The notes beneath the pieces are model-generated. The model did not search any database and was not told the origin of the DNA. It worked only from the letters and a program-made list of their open reading frames with translations. Shown in pieces: positions 6,646 through 16,943 of a stretch of 64,000 nt of DNA. Source of the DNA: Agromyces sp. Marseille-P2726 (GTDB taxonomy: Bacteria; Actinomycetota; Actinomycetes; Actinomycetales; Microbacteriaceae). How positions within the stretch are numbered: position 1 is the stretch's first letter; every line of letters begins with the position of its first letter. The translations under genes were made by a program, and so were the position numbers. The stretch lies in assembly GCF_902809835.1 (NCBI RefSeq), contig NZ_CADDWM010000012.1, positions 62,001 through 126,000 on the forward strand, in the 5' to 3' direction.

Positions 6646-9213
6646 CTATTTCGTCAGCGTCCGCACGAGCGCGACGGCCTCCTTGGTGGACACTTCGGGC
6701 AGGTACGCCCGGCCCACCGCGACCCCGATCGTCGGCAACGCGAGCGGATCGGGATAGGCCATCGACAGCGTCTCGTACTCGGGGTTGAACTTCGCCTTGA
6801 ACCGGAACAGCGACGAGAACCCGTACGCCGGCTCGAGCGTCTTCGCGAGGAAGTCGAGGAGGCGGGTCATCGCGGTCGGCTCGGGTGGCTCCTCGCCGGG
6901 GGCGAGCGGCTTGGTCGCGAGGGGAGCGCCTGACAGGCTGAGCACCTCGGCGCCCGTCTCCTTCATGTGCAAAGCGGCCGACGCGATGAGGAACTCCATG
7001 ATCCCGTTCATGCTGCCGTCGGTTCGGCGCATGAAGTCGATGGTCCAACCGACCACGTCGCCGTCGCGGTGCACCGGGAGCCAGCTCGTGACCGCCTGGA
7101 GGCGCCCGTCGGGATCGACGGCGAGCATGAGGCGCACGTCGGGATCCTTCAGCTCGTCCATCCCACCCAGGGTGAAGCCCATCTCGGGCAGCTCCTTCTC
7201 GGCGACCCACTCCTCCGAGATGGCGTTGATCTCGGCCGCCGTCGCGAGCGGGAGTTCGTCCCAGCTCGCCCACACGGTGGTCATGCCCTCCTTGATGCCG
7301 CGGTTCAGCGCCTGGCGCACCTTCTGCCACGGTTTGCCCGTGAACTCGAGGCCCGTCGTGCGCACGATGGTCTCCTCGCCGACCGACATGTGCGGCCATC
7401 CCATCTCCTCGAACACCGGGAGGCAGTGCGCGTGCACGCTGTAGAAGACGGGCACCCAGCTGTTCGAATCGCAGAAGGATGCGAATCCCCGGATGACTCG
7501 ACCCGTCTCCTCTCGTCGGCAGATCGGGTCCGACATCGTGATCGCGATGCCGTTGACGACCCGGTACGCGACCACGGACTCGCCGTCGGGGCCGAACCAG
7601 TAGACGTTTCCGGGCCAGGTCGTCATGAAGCCGAGCGTGCCGCCACCGTGGCGACGGAGGAGCTCGCGAGCGCGCAACCGGTCGGCGAAGCCCATCTCCG
7701 AGGTGGTGTGGCGCATGAGCATCACGGCCGCGACGACGAAGACCGTCCAGAACACCGGGCCGACCGCCTGGTACAGGACGCTCGCGACGTCGTGCCCGGG
7801 AAGGACGATGGGGTCGACGACCGCCAGGAAGTGCGGTGGCACGAACCGCTTGAGCGTGTCGATGAGCAGGTCGGAGGGTGCGGCGCCAGGCCAGTACTCG
7901 CCGATGGTCGCGAGGCCGACGGCGTAGTAGAGCACCGCCAGGGTGAGGAACGTCACGACGACCGTCACGAGGAAACGCGTGAACGCGCGTCGCGGTGCCC
8001 TGATCTGGAAGTGGCGTCGCGTCACCGTGAGCAGCACGATGATGCCGACCGGAAGCGCGATGATGGCGAGCACCCAGACGATGAGCTCGCCGATGTCGAA
8101 CACGGTCCACGTGCCGTCCTCCACGTCGGCGGTGGTGATCGTCACCTCGACGTTCGTGCGAGCGAAGACCAGGATGGCCACGTTCACGGCGATCGCGAGC
8201 CAGCGGGCGAATCGACGACCGTTGCGAAGTCCCCATGCCGCGACGAAGAGCAGCACGACCGGCACGAACGACAGGAGGAACATGCCGAACCCCTGGGCGC
8301 TGAGGAGCGCGAGTTGCCGCGTGCACTCGGCTGCCACCACGCTCGCCGCGGCGTTGCACTGCGTGATCACCGTGTCGATGTCGACGGGATCGTCGTCGAA
8401 GAGGTACGAGCCGTAGCTGAACGGCGTCAGCTCGGTGCGATTCACGAGGGCGACGATGGGCCCGGTCGCGGTCACCGCCACGATGGCGGCGACGAGCGTG
8501 CGCGTCTCGCCATGGGAGCTGCGTCGTGCCGTGAGCGTCGACGCGTCGCGCGCGAGGAGCGCTCCGAGGAAGTAGCCGGCGATCGCAGCGATGAGGCGGT
8601 ACACGTTCGATGAGTCGCCGTCGTACAGCACGAACACGAGGATGAACGCGAACGTCACGATGCGCACGCGGCGCCGCCAGAGCACCCCCATGAAGGCCGT
8701 CGAGGCGATCAGGGCCCCGACGACGCCGGCAAGCGGATCGAGCGTCAGGTCGACGGAGGTCCCCACGGCCCACCACTCCCCGGCGAGCGACCCCAGCCAC
8801 TGCAGCCACGTGCCGAGCGCGACGCCGAGGAGCCCTGTGACGAGGAAGGCGACGATCGCCCGCCATGAGCCCATTCGACGCTCGGCCACGCCGAGCAGCA
8901 CCAGCGCGCCGAGCGCGCCGAACACGAGCTGGAACGGGTCGAACGGGATGACGAGCGCCGAACCCACCGTCCACCACCGGCCGGACTCGATCGTGGTCGT
9001 CACGCCGGCCGACCAGGCCTGCAGCGTCGCCTCCGAGGCGGTGCCGAAGAACGTCCCGGTGACGAGCGACGTGCCGATCAGGACGACCGTGAGGGCGATG
9101 CTGACGGGTACGCGACGGATGAATGTCGCGAACGTCTCGCCGGTCGACCGCAGCCGCCCCTTCGGCTCGACATCGGCATCCTGCGGTGCGACGTTCGATT
9201 CGGTGCCGCTCAT
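6646..9213 (-). CDS. MprF-like aminoacyl-phosphatidylglycerol synthase (DUF2156) with rhomboid-like membrane domain
   Basis: The product has 855 residues. The first half is a multi-spanning membrane region of about 12 segments. Its first block (about 35-225) resembles a rhomboid fold but lacks the catalytic GxSG serine and the histidine. The C-terminal half (about 510-840) is a DUF2156/LPG-synthase GNAT-like domain, beginning GGTLGFMTTWPGNVYWF and ending in FKAKFNPEYE. MprF enzymes move an amino acid from a charged tRNA to membrane lipids, lowering surface charge and protecting against cationic peptides. The amino acid and lipid are not predictable. The ATG follows GGAGGAA. The membrane esterase gene lies 52 bases upstream on the same strand and is probably cotranscribed. 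Confidence 0.85.
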   Translation of the reverse strand: MSGTESNVAPQDADVEPKGRLRSTGETFATFIRRVPVSIALTVVLIGTSLVTGTFFGTASEATLQAWSAGVTTTIESGRWWTVGSALVIPFDPFQLVFGALGALVLLGVAERRMGSWRAIVAFLVTGLLGVALGTWLQWLGSLAGEWWAVGTSVDLTLDPLAGVVGALIASTAFMGVLWRRRVRIVTFAFILVFVLYDGDSSNVYRLIAAIAGYFLGALLARDASTLTARRSSHGETRTLVAAIVAVTATGPIVALVNRTELTPFSYGSYLFDDDPVDIDTVITQCNAAASVVAAECTRQLALLSAQGFGMFLLSFVPVVLLFVAAWGLRNGRRFARWLAIAVNVAILVFARTNVEVTITTADVEDGTWTVFDIGELIVWVLAIIALPVGIIVLLTVTRRHFQIRAPRRAFTRFLVTVVVTFLTLAVLYYAVGLATIGEYWPGAAPSDLLIDTLKRFVPPHFLAVVDPIVLPGHDVASVLYQAVGPVFWTVFVVAAVMLMRHTTSEMGFADRLRARELLRRHGGGTLGFMTTWPGNVYWFGPDGESVVAYRVVNGIAITMSDPICRREETGRVIRGFASFCDSNSWVPVFYSVHAHCLPVFEEMGWPHMSVGEETIVRTTGLEFTGKPWQKVRQALNRGIKEGMTTVWASWDELPLATAAEINAISEEWVAEKELPEMGFTLGGMDELKDPDVRLMLAVDPDGRLQAVTSWLPVHRDGDVVGWTIDFMRRTDGSMNGIMEFLIASAALHMKETGAEVLSLSGAPLATKPLAPGEEPPEPTAMTRLLDFLAKTLEPAYGFSSLFRFKAKFNPEYETLSMAYPDPLALPTIGVAVGRAYLPEVSTKEAVALVRTLTK

Positions 9214-9265
9214 GCTGGTTCCTCCGAGGTCGGGAATGTGTTCATCGCTGGATCCTCCGGCTCGC

Positions 9266-10570
9266 TCACGTCGGCGGCGCGAGTCCGAGGCGCGGGTACA
9301 GCACTCCGAAGCCCGCCTCGAGGCCGCCGTTCAGGCCCGAGACGCCGTGGTCGGCGTCGGGCACGAGGATGAAGGTGGTGGTCATGCCGGCCTCCACGGC
9401 GGCATCCGCGAGTCGTTCCGCGCCCGGCGCGAATCCCGGATCGTCGGCACCCACGGTGAAGATCGCCGTCGTGTCGGGGTACGGCGCGTTCGCCGCCATG
9501 ATGTTCACGGGTTTCACGGCGTCGTAGGCGGCCTGGTTGCCGTCGAAGACGCTCGCGAGCACGTCGTCGTTGTGCTCGGCGCCGGCGAACTCGACCGGTG
9601 AGACGGCGAGGATGTTGCCGAAGACCTGCGGGTGCTTCGCTCCGAAATAGGTGGCGCAGCCGCCTCCGTTCGAGTAGCCCGCGACCGTGGTGAAGGCCGG
9701 GCCCTGCAGTACCGCGAGGTTCGCCCTCGCCCACGGCACGACGTCCTGCATGACGTAGGTCTCGGCGTTGCCGCGCTCGGTGTCGAGGCAGAGCGGATCG
9801 ATCGACGGGTCGCCCAGTTGGTCGATCACGAGCGCGATCGGAGCGAGACCGTCGTGCTCGGCGGCATATCCGTCGAGCACCTCCGCGATGAAGCGGACAT
9901 CGGGGTCGCCGGGTTGGCCCATCATCATGATCACGAGCGGCAGCCGCGGCGGTTCCTCCACGAGCGCGGCGGGCGGCAGGTAGACCTGCGCGGGCCGCGC
10001 CGGAAACCCCGACGACGTGCTGGGCACGCCGCCCTCCACGATGCCGCTCGCACCCGCGGCGGGCATGTCGGGTGGCGGGGTCCAGGTGAGGTACAGGGGT
10101 TCGGCCGGATCGGCCGGCGGCGGGGCATCCGGTGGATCGATGTCGATCGTGGCCGCCCTGGAGATGTGCAGCATCGAGCCGAAGGTGGGGTTCAGGCCGT
10201 ACGCGGCGTTGATGCCGAACACCGCGGTCATCGCGAAGAGCGGGATCGCGAGCGAGGCGATGAGCTTGCGCCACCAGCGGGAATGCCAGAGGTTCCAGAT
10301 CGCGAGGGTGATGCCCGCGGATGCCGCGGCCACCCACGACCATGCCGCATCGATCACCGGTCCGCCGAACGAGTCGAGCGGGTTCACGGCGAACCAGAGC
10401 GCACCGGCTCCGACCATGGCGCCCACGATGAGCAGGACGACGACCGTGAGCACCCAGGACGTGCCGCTGCCCCGACCGAGCAGGTAGATGAACACCGCCG
10501 CCGACAGGACGTAGAGCGTGGTGAGGAAGGGCCCGTCGATCACCTCGACGTCGAGCAGGAAGTCCCACAC
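9266..10570 (-). CDS. Membrane-anchored alpha/beta-hydrolase esterase (antigen 85/esterase D-like)
   Basis: The start codon chosen (GTG at 10570) gives 434 residues: four transmembrane segments in about the first 130, then an exported esterase domain. The nucleophile is in GYSNGG, the general fold is that of esterase D and mycolyltransferase-like PF00756, and a late DADHG supplies the likely catalytic His. Such membrane-tethered esterases act outside the cytoplasm on lipid or cell-wall esters. It lies directly upstream of the MprF-like gene. In other Gram-positive bacteria aminoacyl-lipid synthases often pair with an esterase that removes the amino acid, so that role is an inference from context. 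The open frame continues upstream to 10834, but that would cross the glyS promoter. Confidence 0.75.
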   Translation of the reverse strand: MWDFLLDVEVIDGPFLTTLYVLSAAVFIYLLGRGSGTSWVLTVVVLLIVGAMVGAGALWFAVNPLDSFGGPVIDAAWSWVAAASAGITLAIWNLWHSRWWRKLIASLAIPLFAMTAVFGINAAYGLNPTFGSMLHISRAATIDIDPPDAPPPADPAEPLYLTWTPPPDMPAAGASGIVEGGVPSTSSGFPARPAQVYLPPAALVEEPPRLPLVIMMMGQPGDPDVRFIAEVLDGYAAEHDGLAPIALVIDQLGDPSIDPLCLDTERGNAETYVMQDVVPWARANLAVLQGPAFTTVAGYSNGGGCATYFGAKHPQVFGNILAVSPVEFAGAEHNDDVLASVFDGNQAAYDAVKPVNIMAANAPYPDTTAIFTVGADDPGFAPGAERLADAAVEAGMTTTFILVPDADHGVSGLNGGLEAGFGVLYPRLGLAPPT

Positions 10571-10741
10571 CGTCGCCCCCCTCGGCCTCCGGTCTGCTGC
10601 GCACAGCGTATCGAGGCCCGGAGGCCACGGTCCGTACCCAGAACGGAGGGCCGCGGGGTGGGTGCAGGATTCCGCGGCCAAGGCCGCCGAGGGTCGTCCG
10701 GCGGCCGGTCGGCTCCGCCGATCGCCGGTTGCGCCGCCGCA

Positions 10742-10747
10742 TAGGAT
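10742..10747 (+). promoter_or_regulatory. -10 TAGGAT of glyS
   Basis: TAGGAT lies 55 bases before the glyS GTG, giving a leader that carries the GGAG site at 10794-10797. Confidence 0.5.
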
Positions 10748-10802
10748 GGTGGCGTCGTTTGTTTCGCGGGCGATCGCCCGATCCAGGACCATTGGAGCCA
10801 CC

Positions 10803-12188
10803 GTGGCCGCACCCAGCCGTCTCGACGCCGTCATCGCTCTCGCCCAGCACCGGGGATTCGTCTTCCAGGCGGGTGAGATCTACGGCGGATCCCGATCGGC
10901 ATGGGACTACGGACCCCTCGGCGTCGAGCTCAAGGAGAACATCAAGCGGCAGTGGTGGCGGTCGATGGTCACGAGCCGCGACGATGTCGTGGGCCTGGAT
11001 TCGAGCGTCATCCTGCCGAAGCAGGTGTGGGTGGCATCCGGTCACGTGGGGGTCTTCACCGACCCGCTCGTCGAGTGCCTGCACTGCCACAAGCGGTTCC
11101 GCGAGGACCACCTCCTCGAGCACTACGAGGAGAAGAAGGGCCGCGCGCCCGAGAACGGCATGGGCGACATCGTCTGTCCGAACTGCGGCACTCGCGGCCA
11201 GTGGACGCCGCCCCGCGACTTCAACATGATGCTGCGCACGTACCTGGGCCCCGTGGAAGACGAAGCGGGGCTGCACTACCTGCGACCCGAGACCGCGCAG
11301 GGCATCTTCACGAACTTCGCCAACGTGCTGCAGGCGGCGCGCATGAAGCCGCCGTTCGGCATCGGCCAGATCGGCAAGTCGTTCCGCAACGAGATCACGC
11401 CCGGCAACTTCATCTTCCGTACGCGCGAGTTCGAGCAGATGGAGCTCGAGTACTTCGTCGAACCGGGCACCGACGACGAGTGGTTCGACTACTGGCTCGA
11501 GTACCGGTGGAACTGGTACGTCGACCTGGGCATCGACCCCGAGAACCTGCGTCGCTTCGAGCATCCGAAAGACAAGTTGTCGCACTACTCCAAGCGCACG
11601 ATCGACATCGAGTACCGCTTCGGCTTCCAGGGCGGCGAGTGGGGCGAACTCGAGGGCGTCGCGAATCGTACCGACTTCGACCTCTCGACGCACTCGGAGC
11701 ACTCCGGCAAGGACCTCTCGTACTTCGACCAGTCGAAGAACGAGCGGTGGACGCCGTATGTCATCGAGCCCGCGGCCGGCCTGACCCGGTCGCTGATGGC
11801 GTTCCTCGTCGACGCGTATGACGTCGAGGAGGTGCCGAACGCGAAGGGCGGAATGGATTCGCGCACGGTGCTTCGGCTGGATCATCGCCTCGCGCCGGTG
11901 AAGGCAGCCGTGCTCCCGCTCTCGCGCAATGAGAAGCTGTCGCCGCTGGCCCGAGACGTCGCGGCTTCGCTCCGGAAGCACTGGAACGTCGACTTCGACG
12001 ACGCGGGCGCGATCGGGCGTCGCTACCGGCGCCAAGATGAGATCGGCACGCCGTACTGCATCACGGTCGACTTCGACTCACTCGACGACGACGCCGTGAC
12101 CGTACGCGACCGCGACACCATGGCCCAGGATCGAGTGCCGCTCGACGAGCTCGAGGCGTACATGGCCGCGCGCCTCGTCGGCGCGTAG
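10803..12188 (+). CDS. glyS: Glycine--tRNA ligase (homodimeric alpha2 type)
   Basis: This class II aminoacyl-tRNA synthetase attaches glycine to tRNA-Gly. At 461 residues it has the usual length of the single-chain actinobacterial enzyme. Seen in order are the N-terminal [13 protein letters not shown], a CxxC pair zinc site (ECLHCHK and VCPNCGT), [30 protein letters not shown] (motif 2 region) and the C-terminal anticodon-binding domain. The GTG at 10803 has GGAG five bases upstream; the open frame upstream of it has no homology. It is a single essential gene with its own promoter. Confidence 0.97.
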   Translation: MAAPSRLDAVIALAQHRGFVFQAGEIYGGSRSAWDYGPLGVELKENIKRQWWRSMVTSRDDVVGLDSSVILPKQVWVASGHVGVFTDPLVECLHCHKRFREDHLLEHYEEKKGRAPENGMGDIVCPNCGTRGQWTPPRDFNMMLRTYLGPVEDEAGLHYLRPETAQGIFTNFANVLQAARMKPPFGIGQIGKSFRNEITPGNFIFRTREFEQMELEYFVEPGTDDEWFDYWLEYRWNWYVDLGIDPENLRRFEHPKDKLSHYSKRTIDIEYRFGFQGGEWGELEGVANRTDFDLSTHSEHSGKDLSYFDQSKNERWTPYVIEPAAGLTRSLMAFLVDAYDVEEVPNAKGGMDSRTVLRLDHRLAPVKAAVLPLSRNEKLSPLARDVAASLRKHWNVDFDDAGAIGRRYRRQDEIGTPYCITVDFDSLDDDAVTVRDRDTMAQDRVPLDELEAYMAARLVGA

Positions 12189-12218
12189 CGCGGCTCCACC
12201 CAGGCGCCCAACGGCTTG

Positions 12219-13715
12219 CTACGCGGCACGTTCGTCGCGTTCTGCCCGTATCACCGGGTCGCGCAGGCTTGGTGGCGTGGGCAGTCGTGCCGGGTCGATG
12301 GGGTTGATGAGGTCTGCCGGGGTCTTCGGTCGCATCAGTCGTGGGGTCTGTTCGGGGTCGACGCCCGGTGGCGGGATCAGCCAGTAGGCACCGCCGTCGC
12401 GGCGGATCTCCCAGCCTTCGTTGTGATACCGGAGATGATCTCGTCGGCAGAGCAGGATGCCCTCGGCGATATCAGTCCGTCCCTGGTCGCGTTTCCAGTG
12501 ATCGATGTGGTGCGCCTCACACCACGAGGGTGGGCGATCGCAGTCAGGGTCGAGGCATCCACCGTCACGGACCGCGAGCACGGCCTTCTGCGCCGCGGTG
12601 AACAGCCGCTCCTCCCGGCCCAGGTCGAGCACGTTGCCCTCACGGTCGAACCGGATCGGCAGGTACCCCGCGCACAGCCCGGTGTGCACGTTCCCGACCG
12701 GGATCCGGTCGGGATGACCCTCGAGCATGCCCGACCCACGGCCCGTCGCGAGGGTTCGCTCGTTGACGACGACCCGTACCGCGGGCTTGGTGGAGTTCAG
12801 CAGCCGGCCCGGGTCGACGGTGACGCCGGCGTGCAACACCTGCACGAGCCCGTCCGCCGCGTTGCGTTCGCGCATCACCTTCGCGTCGGCGTAGGCGGTG
12901 TCGCCCGTGACCGGGTCACCGAACCCGCGCCGCACCTTCGGTTCCACAAGTCGTGGATGGGTGAGCTGGTCGAACACTGCTTTCACGTACATCCCGGTCT
13001 CGGGATCGAGCTCGAATTCACCCCGTACCATACCGTCGGGTTTCACCCAGACTCGCCAGAACCGTCGCTGGTGCTGTGCTTGGGCCCGGGCCTCCACGCC
13101 GGCAGCGTCGACTCGGTCCCGAGCCTGCCGGGCCAGTCTGCGCGCAGCGTCGGCGTCGACCTCTCGACACACGGGCATCAGTTCGTCGAGGGCGGCGGCG
13201 AGCAGCTGCTCATCGGCGTCACCACCCGGGTCGCCGAGGCCAGACCGGATGGCGTCGGCGACCGCCACTGTCACCTCACCAGCGACCACCGCCGCGGACA
13301 ACGCCCCGTACCAGGGCGGGGCGATCTCGGGCAGGATCGTGGCGGCTGCGGGGTCACCGGCGCGGAGCCGGTCGAACTAGGCGGCCGCCTCGGCTTCGAC
13401 GACCATCTCACCGACCGCGACCAGCGCGGCGGTGTCACGTCGGGTGGCGCGGGTGATCTTCTGCAGCATCTGCGTCGCCGAGGCGTGCCCGTCACGACGC
13501 GCCAAGCCTTGCTGCCCGAACGGCACCCGGGACCGGCGGGCGACCTCGGCGGCGGCCAACGCCTGGAGCCGTTCCAGCTCGTGCCGCAACGTCGAGATTC
13601 CCTCAAGCGCCGCCACCAGTGCAGCATCATCGGCGGCACGAAACGCGGCGGGCGTCAGCCCGGATGCCGGTATCGCGCGGGTGATTCCCGCGAAATCGGG
13701 CAATGGTTCGGGCAT
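12219..13715 (-). pseudogene. DUF222/13E12-repeat HNH endonuclease gene split by an in-frame amber codon
   Basis: The N-terminal part (13715 down to 13377, starting MPEPLPDF) ends at a TAG codon (13377-13379). The same frame then continues without shift as FDRLRAGDPAAATILPEIAP, joining smoothly to the remaining DUF222 domain and the C-terminal HNH domain (EAHHIDHW…LRYHNEGW) ending at 12219. The family usually has one chain of about 450-500 residues, and the joined frame is 499 codons including the stop. A CAG to TAG change is the simplest cause. A TTG at 13301 could restart the C-terminal 360 residues. These genes occur in many copies in Microbacteriaceae and their role is unknown. Decay, readthrough, or a sequencing error are all possible. 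Confidence 0.85.
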
Positions 13716-13863
13716 GACTCCATTCTCCCGCAACGCGTCGACATTCGAACAAAGATTCGAGAGTCTGTGGATAAGTCGCACACCTGGTGGGCGGTCCTTC
13801 GACCGGCCCAGCGACCGGGGCGCGCACAGCCCACGCGTCGGTCGCGGCGCCGCTCGACCGACC

Positions 13864-14538
13864 TCAGCAGCGCGCCGCCGCCCACTCCCGCCGCAGCACC
13901 CCGTAGACGGCCGTGTCGGTCCACTCGCCGTCGTGGTACTCCTCCTCGAGGATCGTCGCCTCGCGACGCATCCCGAGGCGTTCGCACAGCGCAGCGGATG
14001 CCGCGTTCCGCGCGTCGAGGAACGCCTGCAGGCGGGGCGGACGCAGCGTCTCGAACGCGAAGTCCATCACAGCGCCGGCTGCCTCGCGTGCGGGCCCCCG
14101 CCCCTGGAAGTCGGGATGCAGCACCCAGCCGAGCTCGAGCTGCGCGTGCTGCACGCTCGAGACGCGCACCATGAAGTCGCCGATGACGCGATCGCGCGCG
14201 GCATCATCGATCGACGGTTCGCCGAGCAGGATCGCCGCAAACACGACGAAATCCCCGTCGCCCGCGAGCAGCCGCCCGGCGGCGCGCTTCGCCGTGTGCT
14301 CGTACGCTTCGACACGGTCGCGCTCGGGCCACGGCAGGTACCGGATCCCCTCGGCCAGTCGCTGGTACTCGAAGACATCAGGGGCGTCGGATGCCTCGAG
14401 CGGGCGCAGCACGAGCCGCTCCGTGCGCAACGGGGCATCGGTCAGCGCCGACGCGTCGTAGGGGAACCGCAGCGCGGGCGGCCCGTCGGATGCCACGACG
14501 GCATCGCGACCGGAGGCCGGCGCCGCCGCGCCGGTCAT
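13864..14538 (-). CDS. GNAT N-acetyltransferase (RimJ/RimL type)
   Basis: The 224-residue protein has the RimJ/L pattern: TERLVLRPLEASDAPDVFEYQ at the N-terminus, GWVLHPDFQGRGPAREAAGAVMDFAF as the acetyl-CoA-binding motif A, and a C-terminal ERLGMRREATI segment. It probably acetylates the amino group of a small molecule or a protein N-terminus. The ATG at 14538 overlaps the hemA stop codon by four bases (ATGA), so it is translationally coupled to hemA although nothing ties its function to heme. Longer starts upstream run inside hemA. Confidence 0.88.
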   Translation of the reverse strand: MTGAAAPASGRDAVVASDGPPALRFPYDASALTDAPLRTERLVLRPLEASDAPDVFEYQRLAEGIRYLPWPERDRVEAYEHTAKRAAGRLLAGDGDFVVFAAILLGEPSIDDAARDRVIGDFMVRVSSVQHAQLELGWVLHPDFQGRGPAREAAGAVMDFAFETLRPPRLQAFLDARNAASAALCERLGMRREATILEEEYHDGEWTDTAVYGVLRREWAAARC

Positions 14539-15920
14539 GACGCGTCGGCCGCCGCGGCCCGCCCCGCGGCATCCGTCGCCTGCGCGGCGCTCTGCGACCC
14601 CGCCGTCGCGTCGGGCACCACGCCGAACAGCGCCTCGAGCCCGTCGACCCACGCCTGCTGCTCGCCCGAGCGGGCCAGCTCGCGCGAGCGCACCATGGGC
14701 GTGTGCAGCAGCACGCCGGCCATGTGCCGAAGCGCCGCCTCGGTGCGTCCGTCGTCGTCGCCCCGCGAACGAGCGCGGGCGATCTCGGAGTCGAGGATGT
14801 CGAAGACGTGGCGGCGCAGGGCGACCACCGCGGGAGCGATGTCGCGCTCGTCGATGGTGTCGCCGAACGCGCGGGCGTCGTGGCGCACGATCTCGCGAGC
14901 GGCATCGGTCGCCCCGAACTCCTCGAGCGGCGCGTGGATCTTGATGGTCTCGAGGTCGAGCAGCTCGACGCCGGGCAGCTCGACCACGTCGGGCGCGACG
15001 TTCCGGGGGAGTCCCAGGTCGATGACGAGCTGCCGGATGTCGCGTGCGGGTGCCGTGGCGTCATGCCCTGCGCCGGGCAGGCTCACCACCGATCCGGCGA
15101 GGGATGCCGCGAGCTCCTCGCGCCCGACGGCGAGCAGCGTGCGGTCGACCACGTGGTGGTCGGCCGTGGTGCAGGTGATGATGACGTCAGCGTCTGCGGC
15201 CGCGGCGGCGAACTCACCGCGAGTGATGGCGGCGATGCCGTGGTTCCGCGCGAAGCGGCTGCCGCGGCCCGACGGCGAGTGCACGCGCACATCGATCACG
15301 CCGCGGTCGCGGAGAGCTGCGAGCGAGGCGCCCGCGAACCGCCCGGGGCCGACGAGCAGCACGCGCGTGGCGGCCCAGTCGGTGACGCGGCTCTCGGCGA
15401 GGTCGAGGGCGAGCCGTACGAGGGAGCGCCCTTCGCCGCCGATGCCGGTCTCGTTCTTCACGCGTCGCGAGGTCTGCGAGGCGCGCTGGAACAGCCGCTC
15501 GAGGTCGGGCGTCGTCGTGCCCTCGGCACGCGCCTGCTCGAGCGAGCGGCGCACCTGGCCCGCGATCTCGCCCTCGCCCACGACGACCGACTCAAGACCC
15601 GACGCCACCGAGAAGAGGTGGCCGGCGACGGCGTTGCCGTGGACGAACCCGAACGTGGAGCGGAGCTCATCGGCCTCGAGCCCGGCCACGGCACCCACCG
15701 CGTGGATCGCTTCGTGCACCGCGGCGACGGGCGACTCGCCCTCGGCTGTGTCAAGGTCGAGGTAGGCCTCGAAGCGGTTGCAGGTCGAGACGACGACCGC
15801 GCCGCGAAGTGCGTCGTGGCCGTCGAGCATGCGGGGTGCTGCGTGTACCGCGCTCGCCGAAAGCCGCTCGAGCATGTCGAACCCGGCGTTCTTGTGACTC
15901 GCGGTGAGGCAGATGAGCAC
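14535..15920 (-). CDS. hemA: Glutamyl-tRNA reductase
   Basis: HemA reduces glutamyl-tRNA(Glu) to glutamate-1-semialdehyde with NADPH, the first committed step of tetrapyrrole synthesis in bacteria that use the C5 route. The 461-residue chain has the catalytic cysteine in VVSTCNRFE, the substrate-recognition domain, the NADPH-binding LLVGPGRFAGAS segment and the C-terminal dimerisation helix. The GTG at 15920 stands six bases after a TAGAAT box (leaderless). It is transcribed away from the rightward heme operon, with one unrelated membrane-protein gene in between. Confidence 0.96.
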   Translation of the reverse strand: MLICLTASHKNAGFDMLERLSASAVHAAPRMLDGHDALRGAVVVSTCNRFEAYLDLDTAEGESPVAAVHEAIHAVGAVAGLEADELRSTFGFVHGNAVAGHLFSVASGLESVVVGEGEIAGQVRRSLEQARAEGTTTPDLERLFQRASQTSRRVKNETGIGGEGRSLVRLALDLAESRVTDWAATRVLLVGPGRFAGASLAALRDRGVIDVRVHSPSGRGSRFARNHGIAAITRGEFAAAAADADVIITCTTADHHVVDRTLLAVGREELAASLAGSVVSLPGAGHDATAPARDIRQLVIDLGLPRNVAPDVVELPGVELLDLETIKIHAPLEEFGATDAAREIVRHDARAFGDTIDERDIAPAVVALRRHVFDILDSEIARARSRGDDDGRTEAALRHMAGVLLHTPMVRSRELARSGEQQAWVDGLEALFGVVPDATAGSQSAAQATDAAGRAAAADAS

Positions 15921-15926
15921 GAAGGG

Positions 15927-15932
15927 ATTCTA
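15927..15932 (-). promoter_or_regulatory. -10 TAGAAT, leaderless promoter of hemA
   Basis: TAGAAT on the minus strand ends six bases before the hemA GTG, leaving no leader for a riboswitch or attenuator. Confidence 0.6.
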
Positions 15933-15982
15933 CCCGCCGTCGAACACGGCTCCGGTCAGCACCGGTGCGGTCGCGGCATCCG

Positions 15983-16705
15983 TCAGCGCCGAGCCGCGGC
16001 GGCCTGCGCCGGCGTGATGATCGGGATCGGCGCCGTCAGCGGCGGCAGTTCGAGCCCTTCGGCCGCGAGCGCCGCGCGGTGCTTCGCCTTCCAGCTGCGC
16101 ACGACGGCGTAGAACGGTGCATCCGCGAGCGCGTACCGACCGACCCGGCCGGCCGCCAGGATGATCGGCAGTTCGATGCTCGCGCCGTGGTGCCGCACCC
16201 GCAGCACGACGACCTGCACGACGGAACTCCCGACCACCATGGAGTCGGCACGGATGTTCCGCACTTCGCGCCACGGGAACTGCGCTGCTCGCCTCGGCCG
16301 GCGGCCTCCGTTCCAGAATGCGATGCCGAGCTCGTCGACGACCACCGAGAAGCGCGAGCCGAGGCGTACGGTGCTCGCGTCTTCACGCACGAGGTCGTTG
16401 AGCCGCCGCTCGAGAAGCCGGCTCCGGATGCCGCTGCTGAGCTCTCCTCGCACGGCCGCCTCGAGTGCGGTACGGCGGGAACGCGTGCGCGTCGCCCGGG
16501 CGAGACGCACGCCGCTCCAGCCCACGGGCGCGACCGGCGCGCCGCCCGCGAACCCGGGGGCGACGTGCGCGGTGGGGACGGGGGGAAGGCGCGGCACGAT
16601 GCGCTCGAGCACCGCGGAGCCGGTCACCAGGCCGGCGATCACCGCGACCGCCGTGAGGGCGACCAGCGCCGTGAGGCTGGCACGGTACTGGGGTGCGGGG
16701 TTCAT
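15983..16705 (-). CDS. Hypothetical membrane protein
   Basis: No family is recognised. The 240-residue protein begins with a hydrophobic segment (about 9-33) likely to be a membrane anchor, followed by a Pro-rich linker. A C-terminal domain of about 130 residues alternates strands such as [16 protein letters not shown] and [20 protein letters not shown], a pattern like bacterial PH-type domains. It lies between hemA and the rightward heme genes. No promoter was evident, and the position next to heme genes is the only functional hint. Confidence 0.6.
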   Translation of the reverse strand: MNPAPQYRASLTALVALTAVAVIAGLVTGSAVLERIVPRLPPVPTAHVAPGFAGGAPVAPVGWSGVRLARATRTRSRRTALEAAVRGELSSGIRSRLLERRLNDLVREDASTVRLGSRFSVVVDELGIAFWNGGRRPRRAAQFPWREVRNIRADSMVVGSSVVQVVVLRVRHHGASIELPIILAAGRVGRYALADAPFYAVVRSWKAKHRAALAAEGLELPPLTAPIPIITPAQAAAARR

Positions 16706-16943
16706 GACGCGGCTCGCCGTGGCGGAACCGGGGCGCCGGAAATCGGGGTGGACAGGACGTTCGACACGATCGGGGACCTCGTCGTCTTCTCCGTGGGGGT
16801 GCGGAGGCGTGCCGGGGCGGGCACGTCGTCATGCTCGGGGGCGCACAACGCCTCCGACAGTAGCGCCGATCACGCGGACGATGGAAGGGGTCCTGCCCAT
16901 CGGCGTGTCGTCCGTGCGCGACCCCTCAGACCGGTGCGCGACA

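Noticed and set aside
6482-8977. 831-codon frame alongside the MprF-like gene
   Set aside because: It is a shifted frame of the same strand with Arg/His-rich, non-family sequence; the MprF-like frame has clear domains.
9210-12035. 941-codon open frame antisense to glyS and through the esterase gene
   Set aside because: High GC leaves antisense frames open; the translation is Arg/Pro-rich, without domains, and glyS is certain on the other strand.
15921-15982. Heme-responsive riboswitch or attenuator upstream of hemA
   Set aside because: The -10 box is six bases from the start codon, leaving no leader.
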